Both the position numbers and the translations under genes were made by a program. From contig NC_133327.1 of NCBI RefSeq assembly GCF_042186555.1, positions 103,871,853 through 103,935,852 of the forward strand: a stretch of 64,000 nucleotides of DNA. Direction: 5' to 3'. A model generated the notes under the pieces. That model did no database searches, was not told the DNA's origin, and worked only from the letters and a program-made list of their open reading frames with translations. This DNA comes from Aquarana catesbeiana. Lineage: Eukaryota; Chordata; Amphibia; Anura; Ranidae. This document shows positions 1 to 10,856 of the stretch, piece by piece (position 1 is the stretch's first letter; every line of letters begins with the position of its first letter).

Positions 1-242
1 TTAAAGTGGACCTGAAATTAAAAAGGTGAAGATTAGCTATATTTTAGAGAGCATCTATAAGAATTATTTGTGCCTGAGCAGTTCCTAATTGGACCTTTCA
101 TTCATCCTCCTGTCCTCGATTTATAGAGATCTTTTCATTGATTGAAGCTATAGTAAATCTTCTATGAATAGAGGATGGGGAAGAAATGGCAGGCATAGTG
201 GGCACTCTTGACAAGTTCCCATGACAGGTCCATTTGATAGTA

Positions 243-489
243 TTAAAGTGATTATAAAGTCTTGTTTTTTCTTCAAAATAACAAACATGTTTTACTTACC
301 TGCTCTGTGCAGCGGATTTGCACAGAGCAGACCCAATCAGGAGGGAGAGTCTCGGACGGACATCGCTGGACAGAGATGGGGCTTAGGTAAGTATTGGGGG
401 GGGGGGTTGCTGCACACAGAAGTCTTTTTATCTTAATGCATAGAATGCATTAAGGTAAAAAAAACTGTCTGCCTTTACAGACACTTTAA
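243..489. mobile_element. TTAA-flanked MITE, piggyBac-like
   Basis: A 247-bp non-coding element bounded by TTAA on both sides. The left end TTAAAGTGATTATAAAG and the inverted right end TTAAAGTGTCTGTAAAG match closely, so these are terminal inverted repeats. The interior has a short hairpin around CTCTGTGC/GCACAGAG at about 302-327 and an A+G-rich part with a G run. A diverged relative with the same hairpin and the same GAATGCATTAAGG motif lies at 31114-31550. TTAA target use is typical of the piggyBac superfamily; the family assignment is inferred because no transposase is present. Confidence 0.6.
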
Positions 490-656
490 CTCCCACAGCA
501 TCATAAGATTGCAGCTTTGGGTGTATGAGTGGAACATAGGACTTCAGATTTCAGAGAGAGAACAGCCAGAAGCACAAGTAGCATTCTTTCTGTTGATTTA
601 AAAAAAAAAAAAATTTAACTAAAATTAGATTTTAAAGCATATTTCCACTTCTGCAG

Positions 657-1100
657 TTAAATTTGAAGTGTTACTAAACCCACAACAGTAAAACCTGTCT
701 GTATAGGCAGAACAGCATGCTTGTTATACTCACTGTGGAACTTAATGGGTTAATCCTCTGCATTGTGTAAAAAAGGCTCTTTGAAACTATATGGACAGAG
801 CCTTCCCTCCTGCACTGTCTATTTTGGCAAGGCCATAGAATACAGTGAGGGTAGCCATCCTGCACATGCTCAGTTTAGTCTCTATTGTTGGGGAGAATAT
901 TTCCTGTTTCAGTTGAGTTGCTCAGGTCACATGATACTGACATCACACAAGTGGGCGTGTATACAGGCTGTAGTGGAAATCTCCTCCTACCTGAAAACTG
1001 AGCTCTGGACAAACTGTGCAGTTTATCATGTGACCGTGGTATACATATCAGCAAAAAAGGTATATAGTGGCAGTATTTTAATTTAAAAAAACGATCAGGT
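657..1100. mobile_element. Partial TTAA MITE related to 16178-16696
   Basis: Starting at TTAA 657, the sequence AGTGTTACTAAACCCACAA, followed by CAGCATGCTTGTTATACTCAC and the later CTGCACATGCTCAGTTT, matches in order the element at 16178-16696. The right inverted end is not recognisable, so the right limit is approximate. No coding sense is apparent; short frames here are chance. Confidence 0.5.
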
Positions 1101-2005
1101 AGTAGGTGGTATCCCAATTATCCCAATTTGGCTGCAAAAGTGGAAATAGATTTTAAGTCATCAATCTCAAGTCCCCATCACCACCCTCCAAAGTGCTTAG
1201 ATTGCAGAATATAGTTGGAGGTGAATATTTATTTAGAGATGGTGTGATTGGTGCAGAGTTGGCTGACTCCTTTTCCCAGAACCTGGAGTCATTCTTTATT
1301 AGAAGGCTATATTTATGTACACACTCTTTGGAGCACTCCCACATAAGTTAATTTTCATTTTACACCTGGGGTTCAATGTGGGTTGATAATAGCTCAAATA
1401 ATATTTATTAGGAATATTCACACTTTGTCCATACTTGCTACGACAGGAACACCATGTCACTCTTGGCATATAGTGGGTAGAGGGTTTCTTATCCTCCATA
1501 GTGGCATTGATCTGAGTGGTTACATGACCCAAAGCAAAGTCCATAGTTAAGTTTTAACTCCATTTAAATGCACCAATATATGTTTTTAATTGGTTAGTTC
1601 ACCTGTAATCTAATGATGACACATTAGAGCAGTATATAGGTAATTGTGGTGACTAGTTCCAATAGGTAATGATTAAGCGCTAACAGTTGCACAAAATGCG
1701 TCTACCTCTTTGTCCCCTGCTCCATTTGTCAACCACTTGTTTTATGATGCTTCAATAAAAAGTATTATTGGAAGTGCAGCCATCTGGAATCATTTCCTTA
1801 TGTTGCACCAATATAAGTACCTGTATTTGTCTATAGAACAACACCACTAAGGGTCATTCGGACTCTGGTGAAAGTTCAAAATACTTTCCAAACTAAAACT
1901 GATGGCTGGCTTTTTAATTAATAAATTGAATTTATGTCCTGAAGCAGATCGTATTGATTTACTACAGTTGAATTCTATGATCTGGCCATGATGTCTGGTA
2001 GGGTT
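1101..2005. other. No gene recognised; fragment of interspersed repeat near 1670-1800
   Basis: AT-rich sequence without a coding signature. At about 1670-1800 there is AAATGCGTCTACC followed about 60 bases later by TTCAATAAAAAG. This resembles the layout of the GAAACGCGT-containing repeats elsewhere in the window (4641, 61946, 63814), with a core motif and then an AATAAA-like tail. I treat it only as a possible degraded relative. Confidence 0.3.
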
Positions 2006-2013
2006 GTCTAGAG

Positions 2014-2497
2014 CAGCCTTTTTCAACCAGAGTGCCTTCAGGTTTCTTCAAGGGGGTCCTGGCAAAATGCCTAGAAATAGCTCCAAATTGCCCAAAAATT
2101 TTCAACAAGCCAACTGGTAGATCAAGCTTGCCTTTTAGTTACACAAAGCTACAGATTTTCATGGTGCCCTATTACAGCTTTGCAGCCACTGGCGTCCTAA
2201 CAACCAAAGGCATCATTGGTTGATAAGGAGGAGGAGGCACCTATACATCCACTACCGCACTCCGTCAGTACTGGGATTTACATTAGATCAGTAAGGAGAA
2301 GAAAAATACCAGTGTGCAAAGGTGTGTTTGTTTTGGAAGAATAAGTCACTTCTAATCTTGGGTGTCCTACTTGTGTGTATATTAATGCCATATGTAAAAC
2401 TATTGGTTTAATTTTTTACATTTTAGAATAGGGTGCTTTGTGGTTTTGCAGAATTTTAAAGGGGGGCCCTGACTGAAAAAAAGGTTGTGAAACAATG
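2014..2497. mobile_element. Non-autonomous hAT-like element
   Basis: The left end CAGCCTTTTTCAACCAGAG and the inverted right end CATTGTTTCACAACCTTTTT resemble the CAG...TTCAACC ends of hAT (Charlie-like) elements. The flanking 8-mers GTCTAGAG (2006-2013) and ATCTAGTG (2498-2505) agree at 6 of 8 positions, as expected for an old 8-bp target duplication. It is about 484 bp and has no coding content. Confidence 0.55.
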
Positions 2498-2538
2498 ATC
2501 TAGTGTACATATACATTGTATTTTAACTGTATATTTAC

Positions 2539-3131
2539 TAGACATGTGCACACTGAAATATTTTGTTTTGGAATTTCATTTTCGTCCGAAAAATACATTT
2601 ATTTAGTTACTCCCGAAATTCGTTTTTATTTATTTTGTTTCGTTAAAAAATGCATTCATCCGGAAATCCGAAATAATTAAGGTCGAATCTGTCATTGAAG
2701 GCTTATGGTGTCTGTCGAATGTTCTAAGAAGATTCGACGGAGCAGCTAAACTGTACGACGCTGCAATCGTACATTTTGAATCTTCCGCCTACAAGCTATA
2801 TCAGAATTCTAATATGTTGTTTGACACTAGTAATACCTATATTTATTTATTATTATTACTAGTCAACCAATATTAGAATTCTTCTATAGCCTATGGGTGG
2901 AGCATTTGACCATAAATGTCTGCTCACGGCAACTGCTTTGTCGAATCTTCATGTCGAATCTTTTCTCTCTATGTCGAATAATCTTGGACTACAACGAAAA
3001 TGGAAATAAAGCATTTGTTTATGTCGGATCTTTCGGTTTTCGGCTTCTACACGTTCGTTATCGTTTGTTAAACGAAAATACCTTAAATTCAGACAAAAAT
3101 GCATTCGGACTAAAACGAATGCACATGTCTA
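2539..3131. mobile_element. hAT MITE with perfect target duplication
   Basis: A 593-bp element with a perfect 12-bp terminal inverted repeat, TAGACATGTGCA at the left and TGCACATGTCTA at the right. It is flanked by an identical 8-bp duplication ATATTTAC at 2531-2538 and 3132-3139. An 8-bp duplication and a TAG start are hallmarks of the hAT superfamily. The interior is rich in TCGAAT, TTCGT and CGAAAAT motifs, with an inverted AGAATTCTAATAT / ATATTAGAATTCT pair at about 2810 and 2870. It is non-autonomous. Confidence 0.85.
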
Positions 3132-3139
3132 ATATTTAC

Positions 3140-4559
3140 CTGCTTGCCTGAAGTTCAGCTTTACGTGAAGCCAAAAGGATCCCTCCTCCAGGTATTGCTT
3201 TTTTTGTGTTTTTTTTCCTGATTCCCTTTATTTGTTGATTTGGCAGTCTTTATTCATAGCAATTTGTTTCCCCATTTGATAATCCATATGTACATTCACT
3301 GGCAGAAAATCTACAGCTAAAAAAGATGATAAAAAATTGGCAAATTTTCAAGCTGCTTTAAAAATATACTAATATTTTATCATGAAAAAAATGTAATTTT
3401 CTCATAAGAAATTGTGGTTATTGAGCAGACCTCCCTGGTAAGATAATTAGTTTAATGTGTGACCAGGAGATAACAAATGAGCCAAACAATTTTTACTCAT
3501 TATTAGTCTACTTGTAGTCATTGGCTGAGCAAAAGTGTAGAATAAATTAGTTAAATGGCTTGAAGATGAATTTATGCTTTCAAGAGTAATTAACATACAT
3601 AGAAACATAATTCAGTAATTTGTTCCCACTGACCCAACCAAGGACAGTTTCCATACTTTGTCGGTTAATTTTAATGAAAATATAATTTTCCTTTTATTCT
3701 TATTGATGTAATTTTCAATGTGATAAAACAGCACTGAGTGAAGGGAAAAATGGCAGACAACGATTGTTAAGTACAACCAGAAACAATTTTCTATTTGTAC
3801 TTGAAAATGAATGCTTGAAACATGTCAATTATTTTCCTATGCTACTTTCCACTCTTGACATTATTCAGTCATTTTAGTGTATTATCTATCAAAGACATAC
3901 GAAAAGCAATGCACTTCTAAGCTGTTTAAACCAGATTTACGTAGACAATATTTAGCACTTAAGCACCCTATGGACCTCAGGTTTAAATTCAATTTTATGA
4001 CATTTTCAAATCCATTTCATGGTTTGTTTTTAATGGATTTCATTTTTTTCACTAAAATACACTTTTATAAAAAAATATATATACAATAAAACTTCTGTTA
4101 GTCATTATTAAATGGCAAAGTTACTTAGCGAATATATCAGGTAAAAGTCTCATATGTTTTTATCTGTACCAGTAAGCGTAGCATATTTTCCAAAGCAAAA
4201 ATGAAGGATGATGGGAGGACCTGCCTTGTGTCAAGTTGCTGGTTTTTGCAAAGTGTTAGTGTTCTCTCCAGACAACTTAAACACCCGGGGAATTATTTTA
4301 TGAAAAATACATTTATTATGTGTTGACATAATAAATGTTTTAATAGAGTAATGTGTATTATAATAATATATATGATGATTTTTTTTGTGTCAGGTATTTT
4401 ATATTTAAAATAATGTATTTTTCATGAATGAATTGTTTATTTCATATGAGTACATCGAAATGGGCACATATAACCAGGTGATTTTTTTTCAATGAAACCT
4501 TTATCCAATCAACATGCAGCTGCTATTTGATTGATGTTTATTTGTTTAATTGATGACCA
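3140..4559. other. AT-rich stretch, nothing recognised
   Basis: About 1.4 kb of AT-rich sequence. Only short chance frames occur on either strand and no recognisable repeat ends were seen. Local ATAATAAATG direct repeats around 4310-4350 are the only structure noted. Confidence 0.4.
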
Positions 4560-4722
4560 TCTTTTGAATATTCTATTTTGTATATATACCTGACTGTATG
4601 CCAATGTTTTTTGAGCTATGACTATGCACCCGATTAGTGTGAAACGCGTCAGTGAGTCTTGTAGTTCACTGTGTGCTGTATTTGTAACCAGGAATAAAGT
4701 AATTTGCACAGGAGTATGCCAT
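4560..4722 (+). repeat. GAAACGCGT-type repeat fragment
   Basis: It contains GTGAAACGCGTCAGTGAGTC at about 4639-4658 and ends with GGAATAAAGTAATTTGC, an AATAAA-like tail. The same GAAACGCGT core occurs inside the inverted-repeat elements near 61.9 and 63.8 kb, and in degraded form at 7.7, 26.57 and 26.95 kb. It directly precedes the CAAGT duplication of the gypsy element. Confidence 0.45.
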
Positions 4723-4727
4723 CAAGT

Positions 4728-4975
4728 TATAAGGAACCATGAATCAGACCGAGACAGAAGTATAGTTAAATCACACTTGTTTAATAATAATAATAAGGTA
4801 CACAGAGTAAACGTAGTCAAAACAAGCCAGAGTTCAGTAACCGGATCGGGTAGTCAGCCAATAAAATGTCAGAGAGCCAGAGATAAACGTAGTAGTACAG
4901 TAAGCAGGATCAGGAGCCAGAAAGAATGTCAGCCGAGCAAGTCTTCAACAGGAATGCAGGAGAAAGTCTCTGTAT
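4728..4975 (-). repeat. Truncated 3' LTR of the gypsy element
   Basis: This copy matches 6656-6898 but stops at GTCTCTG, where sequence homologous to the pol region begins. The inner (U3) part of this LTR and the integrase region are therefore missing through one internal deletion. The outer end is fixed by the CAAGT duplication. Confidence 0.7.
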
Positions 4976-5164
4976 GGTGCGAACCGTAGCCAGAATACGA
5001 TCAGGAGGAATCACAGGAACCGGAACCGACTCCAACTTGGAAGTGGAGGAAAATTGTTGTGACAAGGTGTCAGCCCTTACATTCTTAGTGCCGTGTACAA
5101 ATGAGACAATGTAATTAAAGCTCGTCAAGAAAAGACCCCATCGCGCCCTTCTGGGAGAGAGGTG
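4976..5164 (-). pseudogene. RNase H C-terminal/connection remnant (gypsy pol)
   Basis: On the minus strand this contains SPRRARWGLFLTSFNYIVSF followed by GTKNVRADTLSQQF. This is the conserved end of gypsy RNase H (RxARWxLF...GxxNxxADxLSRxF). It is the direct continuation of the segment at 5850-6240 once the solo LTR is discounted, and the reading frame is continuous across the insertion site. It runs into the truncated LTR, so no integrase follows. Confidence 0.8.
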
Positions 5165-5849
5165 TGTGACAGATTCACCCAGGATAGAGGCTTTTGGAGG
5201 GGACTGAATGTGAGCCTCCTGCCTACAGATTATGGGTCCTGGCATTTGGGGTACCCTTGAGGTGTTGTTACTGTGGCTTTGGGTCCTTGTCCCCCAGGAC
5301 ACACAGACTCTGGGGACCCTGTATTTGCCATAGTAGCAATAGTGACTGAGTCATACTGTTGGGACTCATACTGTGAGAAGATGCTAATGTCATCAACTCC
5401 ACTCACATGTCTGATGTCAGCTATAATGTGTTTAATGTAAATAAGTTTAGTCTGGCTTACCACAGGTTCTAAGGGTATTCAACTCATTGTTGTTTGTTCT
5501 AATTAACCCTGTGTTGATGTTTATGGTAATGTATGTTGAATAGTCAATGAACTAGGAGACGTAGTCACTTAGTCTGGGTAAAAGGATTAGTTAATTAGCT
5601 CATATTAATTAGGTTAATTAGGTTACATTTGTATTGTTAGAGTAATATGAGCAGGAGGGGGGAACCTAATCTTCTCCTGTATATAAGACTGTATTTTGAT
5701 TCTAAATAAAGTCAGTCCATGTTAGCAACAAGCAAGTGTCGCCTTGTTTTGTGCTCAGAGAGGTTGGAATATCTGCTATCTGTATCCAGACCACAAGGAA
5801 GTGGTATATGATGGAAGCACTCAAGCGGAGTGTGGGACATTCCGTGACA
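5165..5849 (+). mobile_element. Solo LTR inserted in gypsy pol
   Basis: A 685-bp unit starting TGTGACAG and ending CCGTGACA (TG...CA). It is flanked by the identical 5-mer AGGTG at 5160-5164 and 5850-5854. On the plus strand it has TGTATATAAG at 5679-5688 and AATAAA at 5705-5710, a spacing that fits an LTR promoter and polyadenylation signal. No internal retroviral genes are present, so it is a solo LTR left by LTR-LTR recombination. It split the gypsy RNase H frame and is therefore younger than the gypsy copy. Confidence 0.85.
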
Positions 5850-6240
5850 AGGTGCTAAGCCTCAGACAAGAATGTGAAATTCTTATGGTCAGTAAGAATG
5901 AGAACCAGCACAGTGGTACCTTCAAGGAGATGTCTCCATTCTTTCAGTGCTAAAATGATTGCCAGCAGCTCTCTGTCACCAGTCTCATAATTGCACTCTG
6001 CAGGTGACAATTTCTTGGAAAAGTAGCCACACGGATGCATAGCACTCTCAGAATTAGGACTTTGAGACAGAAGGGTGCCGACTCCAGTCTCAGAAGCATC
6101 AAATCAAGCTTTGTGAAAAACTTTGCTCCTTTGATGCGGTCAAATAACACTGTAATCAATGGAATCGGGTAGGCATTCTTAATCGTGAAACGATTGAGAC
6201 CCCTATAATCAATACAAGGTCTCAGTTCACCGCTTTTTCA
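5850..6240 (-). pseudogene. Reverse transcriptase/RNase H remnant (gypsy pol)
   Basis: Reading on the minus strand from about 6240, a stretch with RPCIDYRGLN, then AYPIP and FDRIKGAKFFTKLD, matches the start of the gypsy reverse transcriptase domain. It is then joined out of frame to the RNase H region (DASETGVG, CGYFSKKLSPAECNY, GDRELLAI, LTDHKNFTFL). The YxDD catalytic part of the polymerase is absent, so an internal deletion of several hundred codons is inferred. In RNase H the DASETG, GDREL and TDH motifs are present. The frame ends in TAG immediately before the inserted LTR. Confidence 0.8.
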
Positions 6241-6399
6241 TAGAGGGTTTGCCCAGGCCAAGGTTCTCTCAGAAAGCAAAGATATCACGAAACCTACTTT
6301 GCTTCTGTCAATGGGAAATGCCTAGGGCAGCATCTCAAAGTAAATCTCAACCTGGTTGAGAAACCCTCTGCATTGAACTGGATCACCCCCAAATCACTG

Positions 6400-6642
6400 G
6401 GGAAGCGGAGCGGAACCAGACATACCTCTTATAGAGGTAATACTTGAGGAGGGTGCCTGCACAGAGACTGGCGCAGCAGCAGGGATGGCCTGCAACTCAG
6501 GTTGTATCGGAGCAGCCACAGTGGGAGTTTCCAGGTGAGCCATGCGACAGGAGCATTTGTAACTGATTCATGTGGTGATCTTGCTCATCCAATCTGGAAA
6601 AAATATTACCAACAAGTGATTAACTGCATCTTCTGAATTCAT
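6400..6642 (-). pseudogene. gag N-terminal remnant of the gypsy element
   Basis: Directly after the 5' LTR on the minus strand an ATG at 6642 opens a frame beginning MNSEDAVNHLL. It continues with residues typical of the short acidic N-terminus of vertebrate gypsy gag, then breaks by frameshift. The sequence soon passes into pol-like sequence near 6240, so most of gag and the protease are missing. No zinc knuckle is visible. The identification rests on position after the LTR and on general resemblance. Confidence 0.45.
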
Positions 6643-6655
6643 GGCCTTCGCCTAC

Positions 6656-7071
6656 TATCAGGAACCATGAATCAGACCGAGACAGAAGTATAGTTAAATC
6701 ACACTTGTTTAATAATAATAATAATAAGGTAAACAGAGTAGTCAAAACAAGCCAGAGTTCAGTAACTGGATCGGGTAGTCAGCCAAGCAAATGTCAGATA
6801 ACCAGAGATAAACGTAGTAGTACAGCAAGCAGGATCAGGAGCCAGAAAGAATGTCAGCCGAGCAAATCTTCAACAGGAACGTAGGAGAAAGTCTCTGTGA
6901 TGTTGACAAAGGCGAAGGCAGAGATCAAGTGAGCTGGACGGCTTTAAGTAAGCAGGACTGACGAGCAGAATCAACAACAGCTGGGTAACTATGGAGAGAG
7001 ATGGGAGCTGGCAATTAGCTGACAGCTGATCGGCCAGCTCAGAGAATGAAGGGCTGAGCCCAGCCCTGACA
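6656..7071 (-). repeat. 5' LTR of the gypsy element
   Basis: On the minus strand this LTR begins TGTCAGGG at 7071. About 240 bp of its 3' part (6656-6898) is repeated at 4728-4975, including the run TTTAATAATAATAATAA and GGATCGGGTAGTCAGCC. The two copies differ by scattered substitutions and small indels, so the insertion is not recent. The terminal bases at the inner end read TATCAGGAACC (plus strand) against TATAAGGAACC in the other copy, which fixes the LTR boundary. Confidence 0.75.
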
Positions 7072-7076
7072 CAAGT

Positions 7077-7654
7077 CCTCCTTTGTTTTCATAGCTGCTT
7101 GCAGCAAGGACCACACCCACTACACGGGATAAAGGTTGGAGCAGCAGGGTGAGGTTGCAGTCCTTGAGCGGTGCGCATTCTTTCATATTTGGGTGTAGTA
7201 CAGCCATAAAGAGGGATAATTTCATATACCACATTTTTCTGTGTTTTATCTTAAGTGTTTTGTAATGTGAAACAATTTGTAATAAAACTTGATTTTAATC
7301 TATTGTGATGTCTTATGAAGGTCCCAAGAAAATCATGTTGCCCCACCCCCCTGTCTTGTTTCTACATATGTTACTTTATGATGTGGGTACCTATACATCT
7401 GATCTTTTAATGAATCATTCCTTCCTGAGCATCTGACCTTATACATTAGGGATGAAAGAAGTTATTTTGGTAAAATGTATTTCACTGCAAAGTAACCAAT
7501 TTTCCACGTGCATTTTTTAGGGGGGTATATGTTAGGTGTAGAGAGAAGCACACCGCTCCAGGCAAACTCAGGTGCAGGATGGATCACAAGTGCAGACCTC
7601 GGCTCACCACCGTGGAAGACGAACAAAACAAGGAATTGGTCGCACACTGGAACT
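7077..7654. other. No gene recognised
   Basis: Moderately AT-rich sequence downstream of the gypsy copy. It has a short frame around 7508-7800 that merely runs into the hairpin element and is not supported as coding. Confidence 0.35.
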
Positions 7655-7840
7655 CCAAATTATCTTAATGTCATCTTTATTGTCAAAAAGGGTCAGACAG
7701 ATACAGGCAATGGTAGCCGTTTCACAAGTGATAGCTTGCTTGTTCACAACCCAAGCAAGCTATCGCTTGTGAAACGGCTACCATTGCCTGTATCTGTCTG
7801 ACCCTTTTTTGACAATAAAGATGACATCAAGATAATTTGG
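7655..7840. mobile_element. Hairpin (fold-back) element
   Basis: A nearly perfect inverted repeat: left arm about 7655-7742 and right arm about 7750-7840, with only about 7 bases between them. The arms carry CCAAATTATCTT at the outer end and CAAGCAAGC at the inner end, and differ at a few positions. Each arm carries GTGAAACGGCTA or its complement, similar to the GAAACGCGT core of other fold-back elements in the window, and an AATAAAGATGAC motif. Transcribed, it would form a hairpin of almost 90 bp. Confidence 0.8.
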
Positions 7841-8869
7841 ATAATTTTGACAATGTTTTCTATGTTTTTTTATCCTTTTGATCCGTATTTGATCTTTTTT
7901 GGAAATTATTGCTTTTAAAATTGTATGTTTTCTGCTCTGTTTTTTCTTTCCTTCTGTGAAAAAAAAGCATAAAATAATTGGGCTAATAAAAGGAACATTT
8001 TTCTATGGAGCAAGTCCAGGATAGTTGAAGGAAAATCCATTTAAAGCCCATTGAATCCTTACAAAATCACCATAAACTGCGTGAAGTTCTCTTTCCCCGT
8101 TGAGATAATGCATTTAAAAAAAATTACAAAGTTCTGCCCAAATCTCCAGATTTCATATAAACTCCTAATTATGCTCATCCCTACATGTGACAACATGTAA
8201 AAGTGTCTACTTGTATTTATTAACAGGCTTTACAAAAATGGACCTGGAATCTGATTAGTTGCATGGTAAAACATCTCCACTTTCTTTTAATCTACTTTCC
8301 ATTCATCAACTTCTGTTTTGCATGTTTTAGTCTGGCCACAACCAGATAAGAATGTGGAAAAATCCGGGGGGGGGGGTTATGAAGTACTGTATATCCAAAA
8401 TAACTTACCTATTGCTACAGCTTCCCACTTGAATAGTTTTGTAGTCAGACAGCAATGGAACCTTATGCTTTTATCCATTATTTGGTCTGCTTTTTTTACA
8501 CCCTTACACAGAGTTCTTTTAAAGTACCCCCTTTTTCAATACACTAGAAACACATACTGTTTGCATTTTTTCTTTATAAGTAACATCTTTATGCATGAAT
8601 TCATTCTTTACCCACCCTTCACTTTTCCCTAGTTGCATGATGTCTTTCTTGTAGATAAAAGCTCAGACATGTAACATTTGCATTTTGACAAGAGTTATAA
8701 AGAGTGAAATGTGTCTTCTTTTCTTACAAGTCCTTAATCATTTATTAAGAAAACTCAGTGTTGGGTTAGACAGTCCTGGGTAGTGTTAAGAAGGGATGTG
8801 TGCATGGCTTAACAAGCTTCCACTGCTTAATCCATGGCTCTGAAGTGTGAATAAAACTCCAGCTATTTG
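7841..8869. other. No gene recognised
   Basis: About 1 kb of AT-rich sequence with a G10 run near 8367-8376. Chance frames only. Confidence 0.35.
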
Positions 8870-9872
8870 TGTAGCACCCTTTAGCTAGTGTTCTAGTGTA
8901 CATAGTTTAGCTGTTAGTTTAAGTAAATTGGTTTGGCTGGGAGCCAGGCCTGGGCTGAATCTGGGTCAGGGTTGAGTGACTCAGGGAGACTCAGGGAGGC
9001 TGGATGACTCATCTGACAGCTCTTCTGGTGCCTCCCCCTGTTTCTGGAACCTTCGAGAAGTGTAGTGGTGGCAGCTAGGAGGGGCTGTCATGCATATTTA
9101 TGAGGGCCTCAGCTGATCCCCACCAAATGGGCTGGCAGGGGAACAGACTCACCTCATAAATAGACATGAGTGATGAGGAGGCTGTCAGAGGCCCTCGCAG
9201 GGCGACCCCTAGTCTGGGGGGGTTGACCTCAGGGCTGGGGCTCGGTGCTGGAAGGATCCCTCACAACACACAGGGGAAACCCTTCCTGGAAGCCCAGTAG
9301 TAAGTGAGAGAACAGCAGGAGCAGGTCAGCATGTGCTGGAGATCTCCTGAGAAGTCCAGCCGGGCGGGCTGGTGAGTGTTACATCTGGGAGCACTGTGGA
9401 GAGAGTGTCAGTCTGGGATGACTGTGGAGAAGTTAGCCAGGAGGGCTAGTGAAAGGGGCAGCTGCAGCCAGGCAGGCTGGCAGTGCCTGAAGAGGTGGTT
9501 ATGGGATCAGTAATCACAGAGAGGAAGTGCTTGAAAAGTGTGAGCTGTGTCTCCCTATCTTCAAGTATAGGGGCTGCAAGTCCCTGCCTGTAATGGGCTT
9601 GGTGACACAGTTGGTGAGTACTGGAGGAAGCAGCAGAGTGTATATAGACTGTATATAGGAGAAGTTGTCTCTGAAGTTTGTTTAAAGTCAAGAGTGGGCA
9701 TCCCATAATCCTCAGTCCCTATCCAAGTTATTATCCCTCAATAAAAAACAAAAAAAAAAACAAAGTCACGGACCGTTCTCTGACTCTGAGTGCTTGTGGA
9801 AATTCAGTGTTCCATGGCTGTGCAGTGTGGGCGATCCCATTTTACTTGGGGCTCCTTAGGGGGTACGCTACA
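8870..9872 (+). mobile_element. Probable solo LTR (about 1 kb)
   Basis: GC-richer than its surroundings. It starts TGTAGCACCC and ends GGTACGCTACA, so the ends form TGTAGC/GCTACA, a typical TG...CA inverted terminus. A polyadenylation-like CAATAAAAAAC lies near 9739, and TATA-like sequences near 9152 and 9640. The flanking 4-mers TTTG and TTTA agree at 3 of 4 positions. Frames within it are not coding. The call is based on termini and internal signals, not on a second copy. Confidence 0.55.
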
Positions 9873-10353
9873 TTTAATAAGCAGTTGAACTAGCAGTCAG
9901 GGAGTACCTGGGCTAAAAGATCCTGTGAACACCTACCACCTTTAGGGCATCCACCAGTATGTTAGTTAAAGGATTTTTATATTTTCAATATTGCCCTCAG
10001 AGAAAATGATAAGACCCTCTCCCCCTTATTATGGCATTAGAAAGAAAAAAATGCAAAAGTACATGTCCCCTATGGCAGTGCATGGTTTCCTATGCCTTTT
10101 TTCACACTAGTCTGCCTATTAGCATTAACATAGCCAGAATATAACAACAAGATTTGTTACCTATACACTTCAGTTGGATTCACCTTTATATTCAGGTTTA
10201 CCAAATTTCAAAAATACCCTTGGCAAGTAGCACCCGGATAGACTCGCTTATAAGAAGACCCAGTTCTGTGTTCTGTACATTTTTCTTTTTCATGAATTTA
10301 TTATTGCCAGTAATATAAGAGATATCTTTTGAACGTTTATTTAATTAATTTTT
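9873..10353. other. No gene recognised
   Basis: AT-rich sequence without recognisable features between the LTR-like unit and the next TTAA element. Confidence 0.35.
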
Positions 10354-10608
10354 TTAACCTCTTCACTATGGCCGTACACATATATGTGGCCTCTCGGCGT
10401 GTGGGCCTTAACACCGAACAGCCACGTATATGTAGCTCTGTGTACACCACTTACCATGCTGAGAACACACTCCCTGCGCACTCCCAGCACGGTAGCTGGA
10501 GGGTATCGGTAAGCTTCCAATGCATACTTGCGATCGGGAGCTTTCTGTTCATGTGACCACTGTGAAAGCCTATCACTGACCCGAAGGTGGTCCGCGTGAA
10601 AGGTTTAA
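10354..10608. mobile_element. Short TTAA MITE
   Basis: Bounded by TTAA at 10354-10357 and 10605-10608. The left end TTAACCTCTTCACTATGGCC and the inverted right end TTAAACCTTTCACGCGGACC are similar. The interior has ACACATATATGTGGCC and CACGTATATGTAGC, near-repeats common to the piggyBac-like family here. Confidence 0.5.
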
Positions 10609-10856
10609 TATTGAATGTGAATATTATATTCTATCCAGCCTGAAAGCATAGCTTTAAGTTACAATTCCCATGGTGAAACAAGCTTGTGGTTTACAGCGAT
10701 CAATAGCTCAAGTGAAAATGTATACACACCACTGAATGAGCTAGAGCAGTGTCTCCTTCCCTTCTCTCCCCCTCCTAAATGTGTGTAACCAAGGTTTCAG
10801 TGAGAGACATTGTTTGGTGAAGCAGGTACATTTTTCTTAGTTCATCAAATGTTTGT

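Larger units (their letters stand above)
4728..7071 (-). mobile_element. Internally deleted Ty3/gypsy LTR retrotransposon
   Basis: A minus-strand LTR element flanked by the identical 5-mer CAAGT at 4723-4727 and 7072-7076, a target-site duplication. The 5' LTR is 6656-7071, starting TGTCAGGG on the minus strand. A second LTR copy occupies 4728-4975 but lacks its inner part. Between them lie remnants of gag, reverse transcriptase and RNase H on the minus strand, with most of gag, the protease, much of the reverse transcriptase and the integrase missing. A foreign plus-strand LTR sits at 5165-5849. The element cannot be autonomous. Confidence 0.85.
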
